A stretch of DNA of 64,000 nt from contig NC_079205.1 of NCBI RefSeq assembly GCF_026745355.1, positions 5,543,832 through 5,607,831 on the forward strand, written 5' to 3'. The notes beneath the pieces are model-generated. The model saw only the letters and a program-made list of their open reading frames with translations, was not told where the DNA came from and made no database searches. The stretch comes from Beta vulgaris subsp. vulgaris. Lineage: Eukaryota > Streptophyta > Magnoliopsida > Caryophyllales > Amaranthaceae. Positions 1-10,349 of this stretch are shown here, piece after piece; positions within the stretch are counted from its first letter, which is position 1; the number at the start of each line of letters is the position of its first letter. The position numbers were made by a program, and so were the translations under genes.

Positions 1-1035
1 GTCTACTCAAGACTATTCTCTCTTCACTAGGCAGCAAGATGGTGAATTTTTGCTCATACTTGTTTATGTGGATGACATGGTGTTGACTGGTACATGTCAG
101 CTTCAAATTGATGTTCTAAAATCCTCTCTTGATAAAGCTTTCACCATCAAGGATTTGGGTTCTATGAAGTACTTCATAGGCATTGAAGTTTCTAAAAAAT
201 TCCCATGGTACCTTCCTTAGTCAAAGGAAGTACATTTCAGATATTATTCATGACTTTCAGTTGCCCAATAATAAACCTGTTACTACTCCTTTGCCTAAGG
301 GTCTAGGTTTATCTACTGAAGTTGGTGAAATTCTTGCTCAACCTGAAGAATATAGGCAGCTTATAGGTAGGCTGTTATATCTCAATATTACAAGGCCAGA
401 CTTGTCTTACACAACTCAACACTTGAGTCAGTTTCTTAGTTGCCCAAGGGAACCTCATATGCAAGCTGCTCTTCATGTTGTGAAATATCTTAAACACACT
501 GTGGATTTGGGTCTCTACTATTCTGCTAAGTGTGACTTACATCTTCAAGGTTACAGTGATGCTGATTGGAGTTCTTGTGTGTTTAGTTGCAAGTCCTTAA
601 GTGCTTATTGCATGTTTTTGGGCTCTACTTGGTTTCTTGGAAAACCAAGAAGCAAAAGACTGTGAGCAAGTCTTCTGCAGAAGCTGAGTATAGGAGTATG
701 TCTAGTGCTGCTTCTGAAATAGTGTGGCTAGAAGGCTTAATGCAAGATTTAAATCATCAAGTGCAGTTACCTATTAAGTTATTTTGTGATAATTCTGCTG
801 CTGACACATTGCGCAGAATCCTGTATTCCACGAGAGGACTAAGCATTTGAATCGAGACTGCCACTATGTGAGAGAACAGGTTGTTTCAGGTTTCATTCAG
901 ACTTCTCATGTCTCCAGTGCTCTTCAGCTTGCAGATATTCTTACAAAGCCTCTTTCAGGCCCTCAACATCAGCAACTCTCTTCCAAGCTTGGTTTGGTTC
1001 ATTCTTCCCATATCCAGCTTGCGGGGGGAATATGA
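1..1035 (+). pseudogene. Ty1/copia polyprotein 3' end (reverse transcriptase, RNase H), frameshifted
   Basis: This is the C-terminal part of a copia Pol polyprotein cut by the left window edge. Read from base 2 it gives the RT catalytic box YVDDM (bases 80-94), followed by typical copia spacing to GSMKYFIGIEV. Frames then shift near 195 (in an A run), between about 585 and 650, and near 830. After the shifts the RNase H motifs are recognisable: GYSDADW, SSAEAEYRSMS and FCDNSAA, then the usual C-terminal stretch ADILTKPL. At least three frameshifts mean it cannot make a working polyprotein. The reading ends just before a G-rich polypurine tract and the LTR, the expected order for a copia 3' end. 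Copia assignment follows from the established order of motifs; the age is not known. Confidence 0.93.
1018..1032 (+). other. Polypurine tract of the copia element
   Basis: The run gcggggggaata lies immediately 5' of the first base of the LTR. A G-rich purine run at this place primes plus-strand synthesis in LTR retrotransposons. Position and composition support the call. Confidence 0.75.
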
Positions 1036-1225
1036 GCTTATGTAATAATTAGCTGATGTATCTTTTATTTTCTGTTATTAGTAATAACTACCTGAGTTAG
1101 TTAGTTGTAACTAACTTCTCTATAAATACATTGTAAGAAGGCACTGCTGTAATAACAGAATAGAGGAGAATAATTTTCTCTCTCTTTCCTCTCTAACTTC
1201 TCTCTATTTCACATTACAATTCTCA
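1033..1225 (+). mobile_element. 3' LTR of the copia element (193 bp)
   Basis: The LTR starts with TGAG directly after the polypurine tract and ends with CTCA at 1222-1225, giving the TG...CA ends with a 4-bp inverted repeat. A TATA box (TATAAATA) is at 1121-1128, and a pyrimidine-rich segment (ctctctctttcctctc) follows. The partner 5' LTR is outside the window, so identity between LTRs and the 5-bp target duplication cannot be checked. Confidence 0.8.
1121..1128 (+). promoter_or_regulatory. TATA box inside the LTR
   Basis: TATAAATA lies 89 bases into the LTR and about 100 bases before its end, where U3 promoters of short copia LTRs sit. Confidence 0.55.
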
Positions 1226-1825
1226 GTTTTGCATTTGTCTTAATAGTACGGATATATTATCTGTTGATGGTTTCGTTGATTATACTAATGACCAGCAATG
1301 GTGTTAATTAGCTAGATTTTTATAGCAAATTGATGCAAATATCACGTTATTATGACAAACTTTCTGTCAATGAAGTGCTATTTTTTTTATATACAAATTA
1401 TATGGAATTTCAACTTCAATCGTTTTTATATTTGGAACGAGGGAAACTGATTTTACAATTTAGAGGGGAAATGGTAGGTTAGTAATTAAATATAGCTTGT
1501 GTAAGATGAATGACTTTGACATTTCTAACTTAGAATTAACGGCAAAAATGCAACTAAACATATGAAATTACCATGCACAGTACTTTGGGGCTATGAGAGA
1601 GAAAAAAGTTGAAGTGCTACTAATTACCATAGAGAAAAAGCAAAAGTAGATCAATCCGGAGGCATAGACAAACTGTTGATCAACATTGCAAAACATGATC
1701 AAATTCAGCATTTAAACTAAATCAAATGTTGGCTTTTCAAGTCATAACTCATACCATTAAAACAGCAGATGTGCAGCCTGCAGGGGAGGCTAACTTAACA
1801 TAACATAGTCTAGACTCTAGAGGTT
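1226..1825. other. Intergenic; left boundary of segmental duplication copy A
   Basis: I see no gene. From about 1465 the sequence aligns with 25525 onwards (shared run ggtaggttagtaattaaata), which marks the left edge of copy A. The site taactTAgaatt at 1526-1536 is the empty state of the MITE found at 25595-25899. The run gaaaaaagttgaagtgctac at 1611-1630 is the empty state of the LINE insertion at 25981-29940. The stretch 1690-1825 corresponds to 30080-30218 and is the 3' flank of the F-box gene. Confidence 0.8.
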
Positions 1826-3455
1826 TCAAAGATCTCTACAAATTACAATTTTGCAAACAGATGAGGCAATAGGAATCTTCATTAAATCTGAAATTGCGTC
1901 TATCTCCTTCATTGAGGACCTCTTCAAATGGATCCTGATGATTTCTAATACCGTTGCGTATTGTAACAAATACTTTGTCACAACATCATCAATCATTTGA
2001 TAGCTGTACATGTCAATGACTTTAAGCGTTGATGACAAACACTTGGGCACCACAGTTGGAGGCAGATAATAATACGGCTCCTCACTTTCGCAATCTGACA
2101 TCGGATCCTTATCCTAACATTACACCCCAAATAAAAAGAAACATGGTTCACATTCATTTTTAAAGAAAAGATCATATGTAGCTTTAGAGCTATGACTAGC
2201 AGACTAAGCATAATTATATAAAGTTGCAACTAATAATACTATGGAACAACACATGAATCCGTCTACTACTTAATATCATTCTTTTGCTCGAAAGAAACTC
2301 TGAAGAGAAAGAGAGGCAATCTATTGGTACTTACCCCATATTTAAGTGACACAAGGTTGGGTGCATGTTCACATAGCAGAACCATTATCGTTAAATGTGA
2401 AGGATGCTTACGATAAAACCAGAAATGACTGACATCTAAACATTTTAATTTAGGAAATAGGGGAAATTGTATCACAGCTCGTAGTCCCGCAACAAAATGA
2501 TGGAACTGCAAAAAAAGGGGAATGATGGTAAGACACAAAATCAACATAATACATAGAAATTATTATGTACATGAGAGAGCATGGTTTTTACCAATTCTGC
2601 TGAAGTAAATATATCTAAAGTTTTCAAGCTGGGAAATTGCTTCAATATTTCCACCAGTTCAATACCAGATCCATAACCCCATAAACCAAAATGAGCTTCA
2701 ATTAATGAAGGGGCGTTAATCTTCAACTTAATGTCTAAAAAATTATCATCAATAGACAGATATTCAAGACTTGGAGCATCAATTATTAAAGTTCGGCTCT
2801 TCGATCCGGTCAGAATACATCGTATCTCCAATCTCCTTAATGAAGAAGAACGGAAACAAACACTCCCCAAATTCTGACAAAAACTAATAACAAATTCTTC
2901 AAGACATGGTAAACCCGACCAGAAGATGTCATCTAAACAAACATCGTCGTCAATGAAATCAAAATTTTCAAGGTGGAAAATCAGGAGCTTTGGTAGGAAG
3001 AGATTTGATAAGGAAAACCAGGGAGCTATTGAATCGCCATACAACTTTAGCACCTTAAGATTCTCACTCACAAGATTCCCCTTTAGTGGTCTTACTTTCT
3101 CCTCCTCTAATGTCATCATGCGCCAAACCTTAATTTCAAATATATTCCGTCTCATAACATTCCTCATCCATGAACAGACATGCAAGATATCATTCGTGAA
3201 CTGAAGTCGAAAGAGTCGTAAGAAAGGTGCATCATTAAGGATCAGAACCCTGTCAACAAAAGCTTTGAAACTTAACGACGACTGTATTTTATGTTCCAAA
3301 ATGTAAATAACAGGGACCGTTGTCCAAATAAACTCCCATCTTTTGGACAATACACTTGTTGCAATAGCTTCTCTGGTCTCCAGGAAAGATAGGATATGAG
3401 TGAGAATCTCATCTGGTAAGCTACTAATCCTGTCTACGTCTTCAATCTCCGTCAT
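1826..3455 (-). CDS. F-box/FBD/LRR-repeat protein, intact, three exons
   Basis: Predicted 440-aa F-box protein, likely a substrate adaptor binding Skp1 in an SCF ubiquitin ligase. Exons: 3455-2592, 2505-2335 and 2113-1826, all phase 0, with GT donors at 2591 and 2334 and AG acceptors ending at 2506 and 2114. The F-box is at residues 8-50 (DRISSLPDEILTHILSFL, then SVLSKRWEFIW). Residues 90-345 are leucine-rich with the F-box/LRR words LVSENLKVLKL, LPCLEEFVISFCQNL and APSLEYLSI. The FBD domain is in exon 3 (VPKCLSSTLKVIDMYS ... YLLQYATVLEIIRIHL). Length fits the plant family (about 400-480 aa). ATG at 3455 opens MTEIEDVDRISSLP. A TATA-like box is far upstream at 5025-5034 because a 1.36-kb MITE lies between it and the ATG. 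The substrate cannot be told. Confidence 0.93.
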
Positions 3456-3583
3456 TGTGGATCGGATCTTCTATGAAACAACACCAACAAAATAAAAATA
3501 ACAAATGGTTAAAGAAGTAGCAAAGATGATTAAACAAAATAAACACACAAGTAAGAACAGATGGGAGCAATGTTAAAGACTTA
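3456..3583 (-). other. 5' leader of the F-box gene, proximal part
   Basis: This stretch is conserved with 31702-31790 in copy B, including the words ggatcttctatgaaacaaca and agtaagaacag (in + orientation gatcggatcttctatg). No upstream ATG-led coding extension is evident. It lies between the MITE and the start codon. Confidence 0.5.
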
Positions 3584-3616
3584 GGCTATGTTCAGTTCAC
3601 CTGAAATTTTCTGATC

Positions 3617-3752
3617 TGAACTTATCTGATCTGATCTGATCTGAACTTATTTTTTCTGATCTGATCTGATCTGAACTTATTTTTTCTGATCTGATCTGAT
3701 CTGATCTGATCTGATCTGATCTGATCTGATCTGATCTGATCTGATCTGATGT
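3617..3752. repeat. (CTGAT)n subterminal array, left
   Basis: Pentamer-type repeat (ctgatctgatctgat) interrupted three times by aacttattttttctgat. It is mirrored at 4766-4912 at the other end of the same MITE. Confidence 0.9.
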
Positions 3753-4765
3753 GAACTTATTTTTTCAACAAGATCTTATCTTTTATAAAATATATTATTA
3801 CTATTATATTATTACTTTGTAAATCATTATTATGCAATACATTATAAGATCTTCTTTATAGTGTTACTATTATTATCATTTTATTTCTATTACAACTTTT
3901 ATACAACTTTTATTATTAATAATAATTATTATTATTATCATTATTATAAGAACAACAATAATAATTATAATCATAATTATTATTATTACTAAAAATAATT
4001 ATATAACTCAAGTCATTATTTTATAAGAGCACTTATACAATGTTTCACACTTTCCCTTAAAAAAAAGTTTCACACTTGAGAAGTCGGCAAACTGAACTCT
4101 TTTTTTTTCCATATAAAATAGAACAAGATATATAAACAACTATGACTTGAGCAAAAAATAAATAAATAAATATCGTGCAACTTCAAATAGCTAGAGAGAT
4201 TTGAAATTCGGTAAGAAGAGGTATACCGAATCTAAATTTATAATTTGTATGTCACACTTAGCTTATTTTGAAATGTAATCCGAAATTAGTAGTTTCGTTG
4301 TCATGAATTTGAGATATCATATTTTATATATCTTTATATTTTTGCGTCAATCTTATGTTCTTAACATGTGGCTTTTAATTTTCTATTATTTAATGACAAC
4401 AAAATAACTTAATATAATAATAGCAATGACATTTATAATGGTAACAACAAGATTAATAATAATTACCAATATTAATAATTAATAAGTACAACAACAACAA
4501 CAATAATAATTCTTTTGAACAAATGTACTAGTAAATAATAATACCCCCTTTGTATTTTTTTATCTTTGTCACTTAGAATCTTGACACTATTCACAATTTG
4601 AGATAATCTTTTAGATTTTTCTTAATATATAAGAAAAAATATAGTCATGTGGGGTCTTGTTTGATTCGTCTCAATGAGTACTTTATTAATATTCAATTAT
4701 TATATTTTTATTAATATGTAGTGAAAGATATTTAATAATAATAAGTTTTTAAATATAAGCATGAT

Positions 4766-4912
4766 ATGATCTGAACTGATCTGATCTGATCTGATCTGAT
4801 CTGATCTGATCTGGTCTGATCTGATCTGATCTGATCTGATCTGAACTTATTTTTTCTGATCTGATCTGATCTGAACTTATTTTTTCTGATCTGATCTGAT
4901 CTGATTAGATCT
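4766..4912. repeat. (CTGAT)n subterminal array, right
   Basis: Same words in the same strand sense as the left array (ctgatctgatctg), with the same aacttattttttctgat interruptions. The two arrays are therefore direct repeats, while the extreme ends are inverted. Confidence 0.9.
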
Positions 4913-5024
4913 GAAATAAGCAAAAATAAGGTGAACTGAACATAGCCTTACAGCTTGACAAAGCTTTGATATTGAGAGTATTGCACTATGTTTTGTACTG
5001 AGACGAGAAGCTAAACATTGTTGG

Positions 5025-5034
5025 ATTTTTATAG
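5025..5034 (-). promoter_or_regulatory. TATA box of F-box gene copy A
   Basis: On the minus strand the sequence reads CTATAAAAAT and is conserved at 31864-31873 in copy B. In copy B it lies about 165 bases upstream of the ATG, a normal promoter distance. In copy A the MITE 3584-4947 has pushed it about 1.57 kb away. Confidence 0.55.
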
Positions 5035-5343
5035 GGAGAAATCATAGGTGCAATATAAAGTATGCATCAAGTCAAGCACGATTAAATTCATTGTATGAAA
5101 GCTAACGCTTATTAAATACTACTATAACTCTGAACTCTCTCGTTTCCAAGAACAAAGTTTTCTTCTGTTTCCAACTTTCAAGGAAGTAGAAGTTTAGGAG
5201 TCTCCTAAACCTTGCTCAAAATATTAATGAAGCAACCATGCAGAAGTCAATTGAATCATTACCTAGATAAAAAAAACTTTCTCCGCGATATATACTTTCA
5301 TATAATTAATACCTTTATTACAAAGATTTTGGACCCACTATTA

Positions 5344-5645
5344 GGCTATGTTCAGTTCACCTTATTTTTTCTTATTTCAAATCTAATCAGGATCAAATCA
5401 GATCAGAAAAAATAAGTTCAGATCAGATCAGATAAGATCTTACTTATATTTAAAAATCATTATACTATTAAATATCTTTCATTACATATTAGTAGAAATT
5501 ATAATAATTGAATATTAATAAAGTACTCATTGAGACGAATTAAACAAGACCCCACATAACTATATTTTTTCTTATATATTGAGAAAAATTTAGATCAGAT
5601 CAGAAAAAATAAGTTCAGAAAATTTCAGGTGAACTAAACATAGCC
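5344..5645. mobile_element. Harbinger-like MITE (GGCTATGTTCAG family), 302 bp
   Basis: Starts GGCTATGTTCAGTTCACCT and ends with aggtgaactaaacatagcc. TTA flanks it at 5341-5343 and 5646-5648. It has only short GATCAG subterminal words and the shared AT-rich core (5455-5590). It is a short relative of 3584-4947. Confidence 0.88.
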
Positions 5646-5704
5646 TTAATCTACTATTGACAAGTTAGTTACAGACTTACAACCATCTATATCAATAAAC
5701 ATAT

Positions 5705-5792
5705 ATCTAAAACCTAATGAAATGTCATGTTGTCACATGTACTCTTCTCTCTCAAATAAATGATAGAAAGTAATCAACAAAAATATATATTA
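5705..5792 (-). mobile_element. SINE fragment (3' part), family shared with 6955-7118 and 43036-43200
   Basis: In reverse complement it reads tttctatcatttatttgaga followed by agagtacatgtgacaacatgacattt. The same 3' region is in the fuller copies at 6955-7118 (-) and 43036-43200 (+). The tRNA-like head is missing here. Confidence 0.6.
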
Positions 5793-5810
5793 TTTATAGA
5801 CTTATAACCA

Positions 5811-5812
<2 letters not shown>

Positions 5813-5890
<78 letters not shown>
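5813..5890. repeat. (TA)n microsatellite
   Basis: About 75 bases of almost pure TA. It abuts the left end of the TIR element starting at about 5891, and a shorter TA run abuts the right end (6941-6952). Confidence 0.97.
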
Positions 5891-5895
<5 letters not shown>

Positions 5896-6071
5896 AAGTA
5901 TTGGGTCAGACCGTCTGACGAATTGTTTACCGTCAGACGGGCTGAGCCCAATACATCTTCTCTCTCGCAACAACACCACTCTCGTCTCTCTGCTTCACTT
6001 TCCTCACTCGCTTCTTGCCTTCTTCTTCTTCACACAAGTGGTCTGCAACATCTATCCAAATGTAATTGCAG

Positions 6072-6241
6072 GTGTCTTCCGGGACCTTTTTTTTGAGAAA
6101 TTGCGAATGGACTGTCGAAATATTAAAGTAAGAGATACAGTGGAAGGTATAGAGGAAGATAATGTTTTGGAGAGAATGAATAATTTTCTCATTGATAGTT
6201 TACGCATATATATACATGCTATGGAGGTTTACAAATGTTAG
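6072..6241 (+). pseudogene. Possible captured exon inside the TIR element
   Basis: The sequence aattgcag at 6064-6071 resembles an acceptor site. It opens a reading of about 55 residues (GVFRDLFFEKLRMDCRN ... IHAMEVYKC) that ends in TAG at 6239-6241. The residue mix looks protein-like, but I do not recognise the family. It has no ATG near its start. It may be a fragment of a host gene carried by the element, or chance. Confidence 0.25.
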
Positions 6242-6489
6242 CTATACTTTAGGAAAAGATAGAAATACAATGCGTGAGTACAGGAAGCTATGATAAGAAA
6301 ACTGCAATGAAGGCTTACCTGATCAAGAGTTGCTCGTTCTGATCGCATAGACATACCCAACACCCTTTGATCTGAATATAAGCCAATAATCAGACAAGAG
6401 TGAGATACGGTCCAATGTAGACGTAAATAAAATGCTAACAGAAGGAACAGAGATGGAGAGAAATCAGCAGATCCCGCAGGTTAGTGTTT

Positions 6490-6895
6490 TGTTTTTCAGT
6501 TGGACTTTGTTTTGTTTCAGTTGGACTTTCTTTTCTTTCAGTTGGACTTTCTTTTCTTTCAGTTAGACTTTCTTTTCTTTCAGTTAGACTTTCTTTTCTT
6601 TCAGTTGGACTTTCTTTTCTTTTAGTTGGACCAACTGAAAGAAATAATGGGCCAACTGAAAGAAATAATGGACTAACTGAAACAAAATGAAGACTACCTG
6701 AAGAAAAATGTAGATTACCTGAAAAAGAATAAAGACCAACTGAAACCCAAGTAAGTCTAACTGAAGCACAAAAACTCACTGAAAAACAAAGAAGACTAAC
6801 TGAAAACAAAATGAAGACTACCTGAAAAAAAATTGGAACCACCTGAAAAAAAAATGAAGACTACCTGAAAAAAAATTGGAACCACCTGAAAGTCG
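6490..6895. repeat. Minisatellite of cagttggactttcttttctt units and its inverted counterpart
   Basis: From 6497 to 6632 about six units of 20-22 bases (tttcagttggactttctttt) run in tandem. From 6633 to 6895 the complementary words follow (aactgaaagaaataatgg, then actacctgaaaaa variants). The two arms would fold into a long imperfect hairpin. Apparent ORFs here, with LSVGLSFLSVRLSF-type repeats, are products of the repeat. Confidence 0.85.
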
Positions 6896-6954
6896 TCCGA
6901 CCAAGATTATGGTCGGACGAGTCCGACACAATACGTTCTCATATATATATATAA

Positions 6955-7118
6955 TCTAATGCAAACAAATGTCATGCGGCCACATGTACCACTCCCTTCT
7001 CTCAAATAAATGATAGAAACTAATCAAAAAAAAATGTATATGTGAATACTTGAATACACAACCTCCCATTTGAAATATGAACACTCTAACCAACTATTTT
7101 ACCATTATTGTTTGGTTT
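6955..7118 (-). mobile_element. tRNA-derived SINE
   Basis: In reverse complement it starts near aatagttggttagagtgttc, an A-box-like tRNA motif. It continues through gggaggttgtgtattcaagt, a weak B-box position, into a tail with gtacatgtggccgcatgaca. The order and words match 43036-43200 (+). The length of about 165 bases suits a plant SINE. Confidence 0.6.
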
Positions 7119-8146
7119 TAATGGGGGGAAACATATATAACATACATCTAAGAAAAGAATTTAAACATATAATTACTTACATCCCACAATATTCCCACAA
7201 TCATTAAGGAGAACCATCATTTACATCCAATTATCTCAAAAGTTATGGCCCACATACTTTGTAGCTCATGTGGCCTGCCAACATTAAGAGTGAAATATTG
7301 CTACTACATACTAATAGTCCCTCTTTCATTTGCTTGCTCCATAGACATCAAAGATCCAGACCAACCATCTAATACACATTCAGGTGACTAATAAAACCCA
7401 ACATTGAAGTACAAGTACAACTGCTACTCTTTCCTTCATAGAGGGGAAGGACATATTATTTTACGTTCTTTTTCTTTCTTAAAATCACATATATAGACAG
7501 TTTAAATTTCTTCCAAATCTGCTGCCTATATGAATTTTCTAGGAAACGAAATTATTTAAAGACAACATAAAATTTCTCTTTTTAAAACAATTAAGTACAA
7601 ATGTATATATCAATACTCATTAATCTAATGATAATTAGAGTCTGTGCTACTTTTCAGTACTATTATGCTATAAAGAAAACTCTTACAATTTTTATAACCT
7701 CCCTAACTAACACCATTATACTATTTAATTGCATCCGACTATATTCTTACACATTAACTTAAAGTTCAAAAATAAGGTTGTATTATAGTCTTAATAATTC
7801 ATTATATATTTATATATATGTACTCTCTTGAAGTTGAGAGTTATACTAATCAATAATTCATATTATACTTTACTATGTAGAAATTTAAAAGCAACTGGAA
7901 GATCATTTCACAAGCACAATACAATACCTATAATTGTTTTCACTTCTCTCAAGTGTTTGATTTAACACTTCAAATTCACAGTAGTAGATGATCCGGGGAA
8001 TAATCTCCCGAGTCAACAACTAGTTTCTTCCAAAATTGACGATGCGTTCTTGAGAAAATATTTAACCATTTCAAACTCTTATTTTTGTCCCTTTGTAGTC
8101 ATTATTATGGACAGCAATATACTACCTGCAGATTTCTCTCTATGTA
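7119..8146. other. Intergenic, no gene seen
   Basis: AT-rich sequence without a convincing ORF. I see no terminal repeats or tRNA. A short ATG-led reading at 8050-8235 runs into the SINE and is not credible. Confidence 0.6.
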
Positions 8147-8335
8147 TTTTTTTTGTTGCTCATCCGGTACACCAAAGCTTTGCTCCGACTACATCCGAGT
8201 TCAAACCGGGTCGCACATGTGGCTTTGGTAGGTGAGCCTCCTAACAAGAGTTTCTACATACGGTGAGGCTTGAACTCGAGACTTCCCTTAAGCGACATCA
8301 AGCTGCTTACCACTTAAACCAACTCTTGTTGGTTT
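8147..8335 (-). mobile_element. tRNA-derived SINE with A tail
   Basis: On the minus strand the element starts near accaacaagagttggtttaa. It has an A box (tttaagtggtaagcagc) and a B box (gagttcaagcctc). It continues through ggctcacctaccaaagcca and ggtgtaccggatgagcaac, and ends in a run of A (8147-8154). The flanks atacagaga (after 8335, minus sense before the element) and atacatagaga (after the tail) look like a degraded target duplication. SINEs of this build are transcribed by RNA polymerase III and moved by LINE enzymes; this copy has no ORF. Confidence 0.8.
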
Positions 8336-8341
8336 ATCTCT

Positions 8342-8512
8342 GTATAAAACTGCTGAACTGAATTGAATTGAACTAACCCGAATCGAACTGAACTGAAATG
8401 AAAAGTGATATGTTAGAGTAAAAGTAGTCCAAAGCTGAACTGAACTTAACAGAATTGAACTAAACTAAAAAATAAGCCGTGAAAAACTGAAAATAAGCGG
8501 GGGAGAACTAAA
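8342..8512. mobile_element. Truncated Harbinger-like MITE (GGGCCTGTTCTC family)
   Basis: The stretch from ataaaactgctgaactgaat to aataagcgggggagaac matches the inverted form of the complete copy at 13280-13498, including the internal agtgatatgttagag. The outer left TIR is missing next to the SINE, and the right end stops after gagaac. Confidence 0.65.
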
Positions 8513-9781
8513 AATCAGTTTTTCCCTTCAAAAAAAAGTAGAGATGATAATAATTTTTCGGCGAGTAGAAATTTCCAGCGAGTGAGATTTCTGGCGAATA
8601 TAAATCAAGGTTGTTCACAAGAGAGAAAATTCTAACGTGAGAGAATGAAGAGGGGACAGAATTGGAAGTTGTTGAATTATTAAATTGTTCTTGTAACTTT
8701 AAAATTTGAACTATTATTAGTCAATAGGAGCACTTGTGTATGTTGTATTCACATATATAGTGGTGTCGGGACTCAGAAACAGATCTGACCGATGGGTCAA
8801 CTTGATATTGATCTGACTTAGCTTGAACCTGGTTCGACCTATGAGGGTCAGTCTCCAGACCTGATCGCAACATGGCCTGGAATTACCCAGACCTGATCAG
8901 CACCCAGCAAAATTATATTCTGACATGATCACACAAACCTGCATTCAAACCCGAACCTGAATGTAACCTAACAAGATATTAACTCAAAATCCAACCAGAC
9001 CCTCCAAATGTCTAGTTCAACCCGATTTATTTATAATAGACCTGAATTCAACTATAATTCAGTTGAACCAAATAAAATAAAATATTCCTTTTTTTATCCA
9101 ATTTTTCAAACCAACCTATTTGGACAACTTAATCACACGAAATTATTATAAGCTGGTATATTATTCTTATATGCTATATCATTCCTTTATAACTATTTAT
9201 AAGTTGATACTACATAGAAATATATTTTTTAATAACATGATATTTTAGTATGTTGCAATCGATACATATAAAAATCTATATAATAATTAAAATATTAAGA
9301 AATAGAGGCAAGTAAAATTCTTTTCACTCTTGATATATTAATATTTTTGACATCGCAATACAATTCTAACTCAATCATTCCAAGATTCCCAACTCAATTC
9401 CAACACACAAATAAGGGATCTAAATCTAAATAAATATTATTATTTTTACCAAATAAATTCAAATTGATTAATAACCAATTATAAAAACAATTATACGAAT
9501 TCAAAAAATACGAAAAAAAATATTACACACATTACACCAAAAAAATTTAAAAAAAATTAATGAAATTATAAAACAATCTCGAAATTAAAAAAAAAACTAT
9601 AAAGTTCATTAGATTTCCTTAGCATATCAAATTCTAAGAGATAGAATGCCTCCTGTGTCTTGCACTTGAACCAGAAGACTTAGACACCACGGATCTCGTT
9701 ATATCCCACAGCTTATTGAATATCCTCCTTAATCGAGATGGAAGCAATTGGGCTCCACAAACCCAACGGCGCCACCAGTAC
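8513..9781. other. Intergenic, degenerate repeats, no gene seen
   Basis: From 8760 to 9080 the sequence is rich in words such as gacctgatc and cccgaacctgaa, recalling 24320-24610 and 17860-18340. These may be old hAT-type MITE relics. The rest (9080-9640) is strongly AT-rich. No ORF of note. Confidence 0.5.
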
Positions 9782-10349
9782 TAGGGATGGCAATTGGGTG
9801 GGGCGGGTACGGAGGATGGTACCTCCACACCCGCGCCCGCATTAAATTCTCATCCCCATCCCCGCCCCACCACCCATTGCAGGGAAAAATTTCATCCCCA
9901 TCCCCGCCCCACCACCCATTTGAGGGGAAATTCTAGACCCACCACCGCCCCACCCCCGCACCCACGTCGTACCCGCGTCATACCCACTTCATCCCCGCAA
10001 AAATCCACCAAAAAATCTGCCATAAGCCCATTATAGTTGTCTACTTCACAAAATCACAATATAATATAGTAAAAGAAAAGTTAAAATACATTAACAAAGG
10101 TAAATGTTTTATTACATTTCAAAAGTGTCTTCAAATACGTTAGTAATATATGTATATAAATAGAATTTTAATAATAAATATGCGGGGCGGGGGTGGGGTG
10201 GGGCGGGGGTGGATGGGGCGGGTATAACATAAAATTCACACCCGCTCCACCACCCATTGCGGGTACAATTTTAATCCCCATCCCCGCTAAACCTAGACCC
10301 ATCCCCGCCCCAATTGGGCGGGGATGGGGCGGGTCTCTTGCCATCCCTA
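9782..10349. mobile_element. hAT-like MITE, GC-rich, about 568 bp
   Basis: Ends are tagggatggcaa at 9782 and ttgccatcccta ending at 10349, a 12-base inverted repeat. The flanking octamers accagtac and accaccac agree in 6 of 8 positions, consistent with an old 8-bp hAT duplication. Inside are many copies of catccccgccccaccaccca and their inverse near the other end. The short proline/glycine-rich readings on both strands come from this composition and are not genes. Confidence 0.75.

Larger units (their letters stand above)
3584..4947. mobile_element. Harbinger-like non-autonomous MITE (GGCTATGTTCAG family), 1364 bp
   Basis: Terminal inverted repeats are GGCTATGTTCAGTTCACCT at 3584 and its inverse (aggtgaactgaacatagcc) ending at 4947. 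Both ends are flanked by TTA (3581-3583 and 4948-4950), the target duplication of PIF/Harbinger elements. Inside each end is a long array of (CTGAT)n words broken by ctgaacttattttttctgat. The centre is AT-rich. The region 4551-4740 matches one half of the Stowaway-like element at 23007-23266. There is no transposase ORF. It sits in the 5' leader of the F-box gene and is absent from copy B, although copy B also lacks about 26 adjacent bases there. Confidence 0.85.
1465..5245. repeat. Segmental duplication, copy A
   Basis: The block contains an F-box/FBD gene and both flanks and is repeated in the same orientation at about 25525-32185. The match continues through the 3' flank, all three exons, both introns, the 5' leader and an upstream segment ending near gcaaccatgcagaag (5223-5240 versus 32166-32180). 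Copy A has the MITE 3584-4947 that copy B lacks. Copy B has a MITE and a LINE that copy A lacks. Boundaries are estimated by eye. Confidence 0.88.
5891..6940. mobile_element. TIR element inserted in a (TA)n tract, about 1.05 kb, superfamily uncertain
   Basis: The left end reads agtgaaagtattgggtcaga followed by ccgtctgac. The right end in reverse complement reads gagaacgtattgtgtcggac followed by tcgtccgac. These are imperfect inverted repeats of about 28 bases. TA repeats flank both ends, so the target duplication is hidden. The interior has a possible captured exon (6072-6241) and a large inverted minisatellite (6490-6895). No transposase is visible. (TA)n-flanked MITE families such as Micron in rice are known; whether this one is related is not shown. 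Confidence 0.65.

Noticed and set aside
4732..4923. 63-aa ORF of repeated RSDQIRSDQ
   Set aside because: It is the translation of the (CTGAT)n array of a MITE.
6435..6842. 135-aa minus-strand ORF with repeated SVGLSFLSV-type units
   Set aside because: It is a product of the 20-22 base minisatellite; the opposite strand is open as well.
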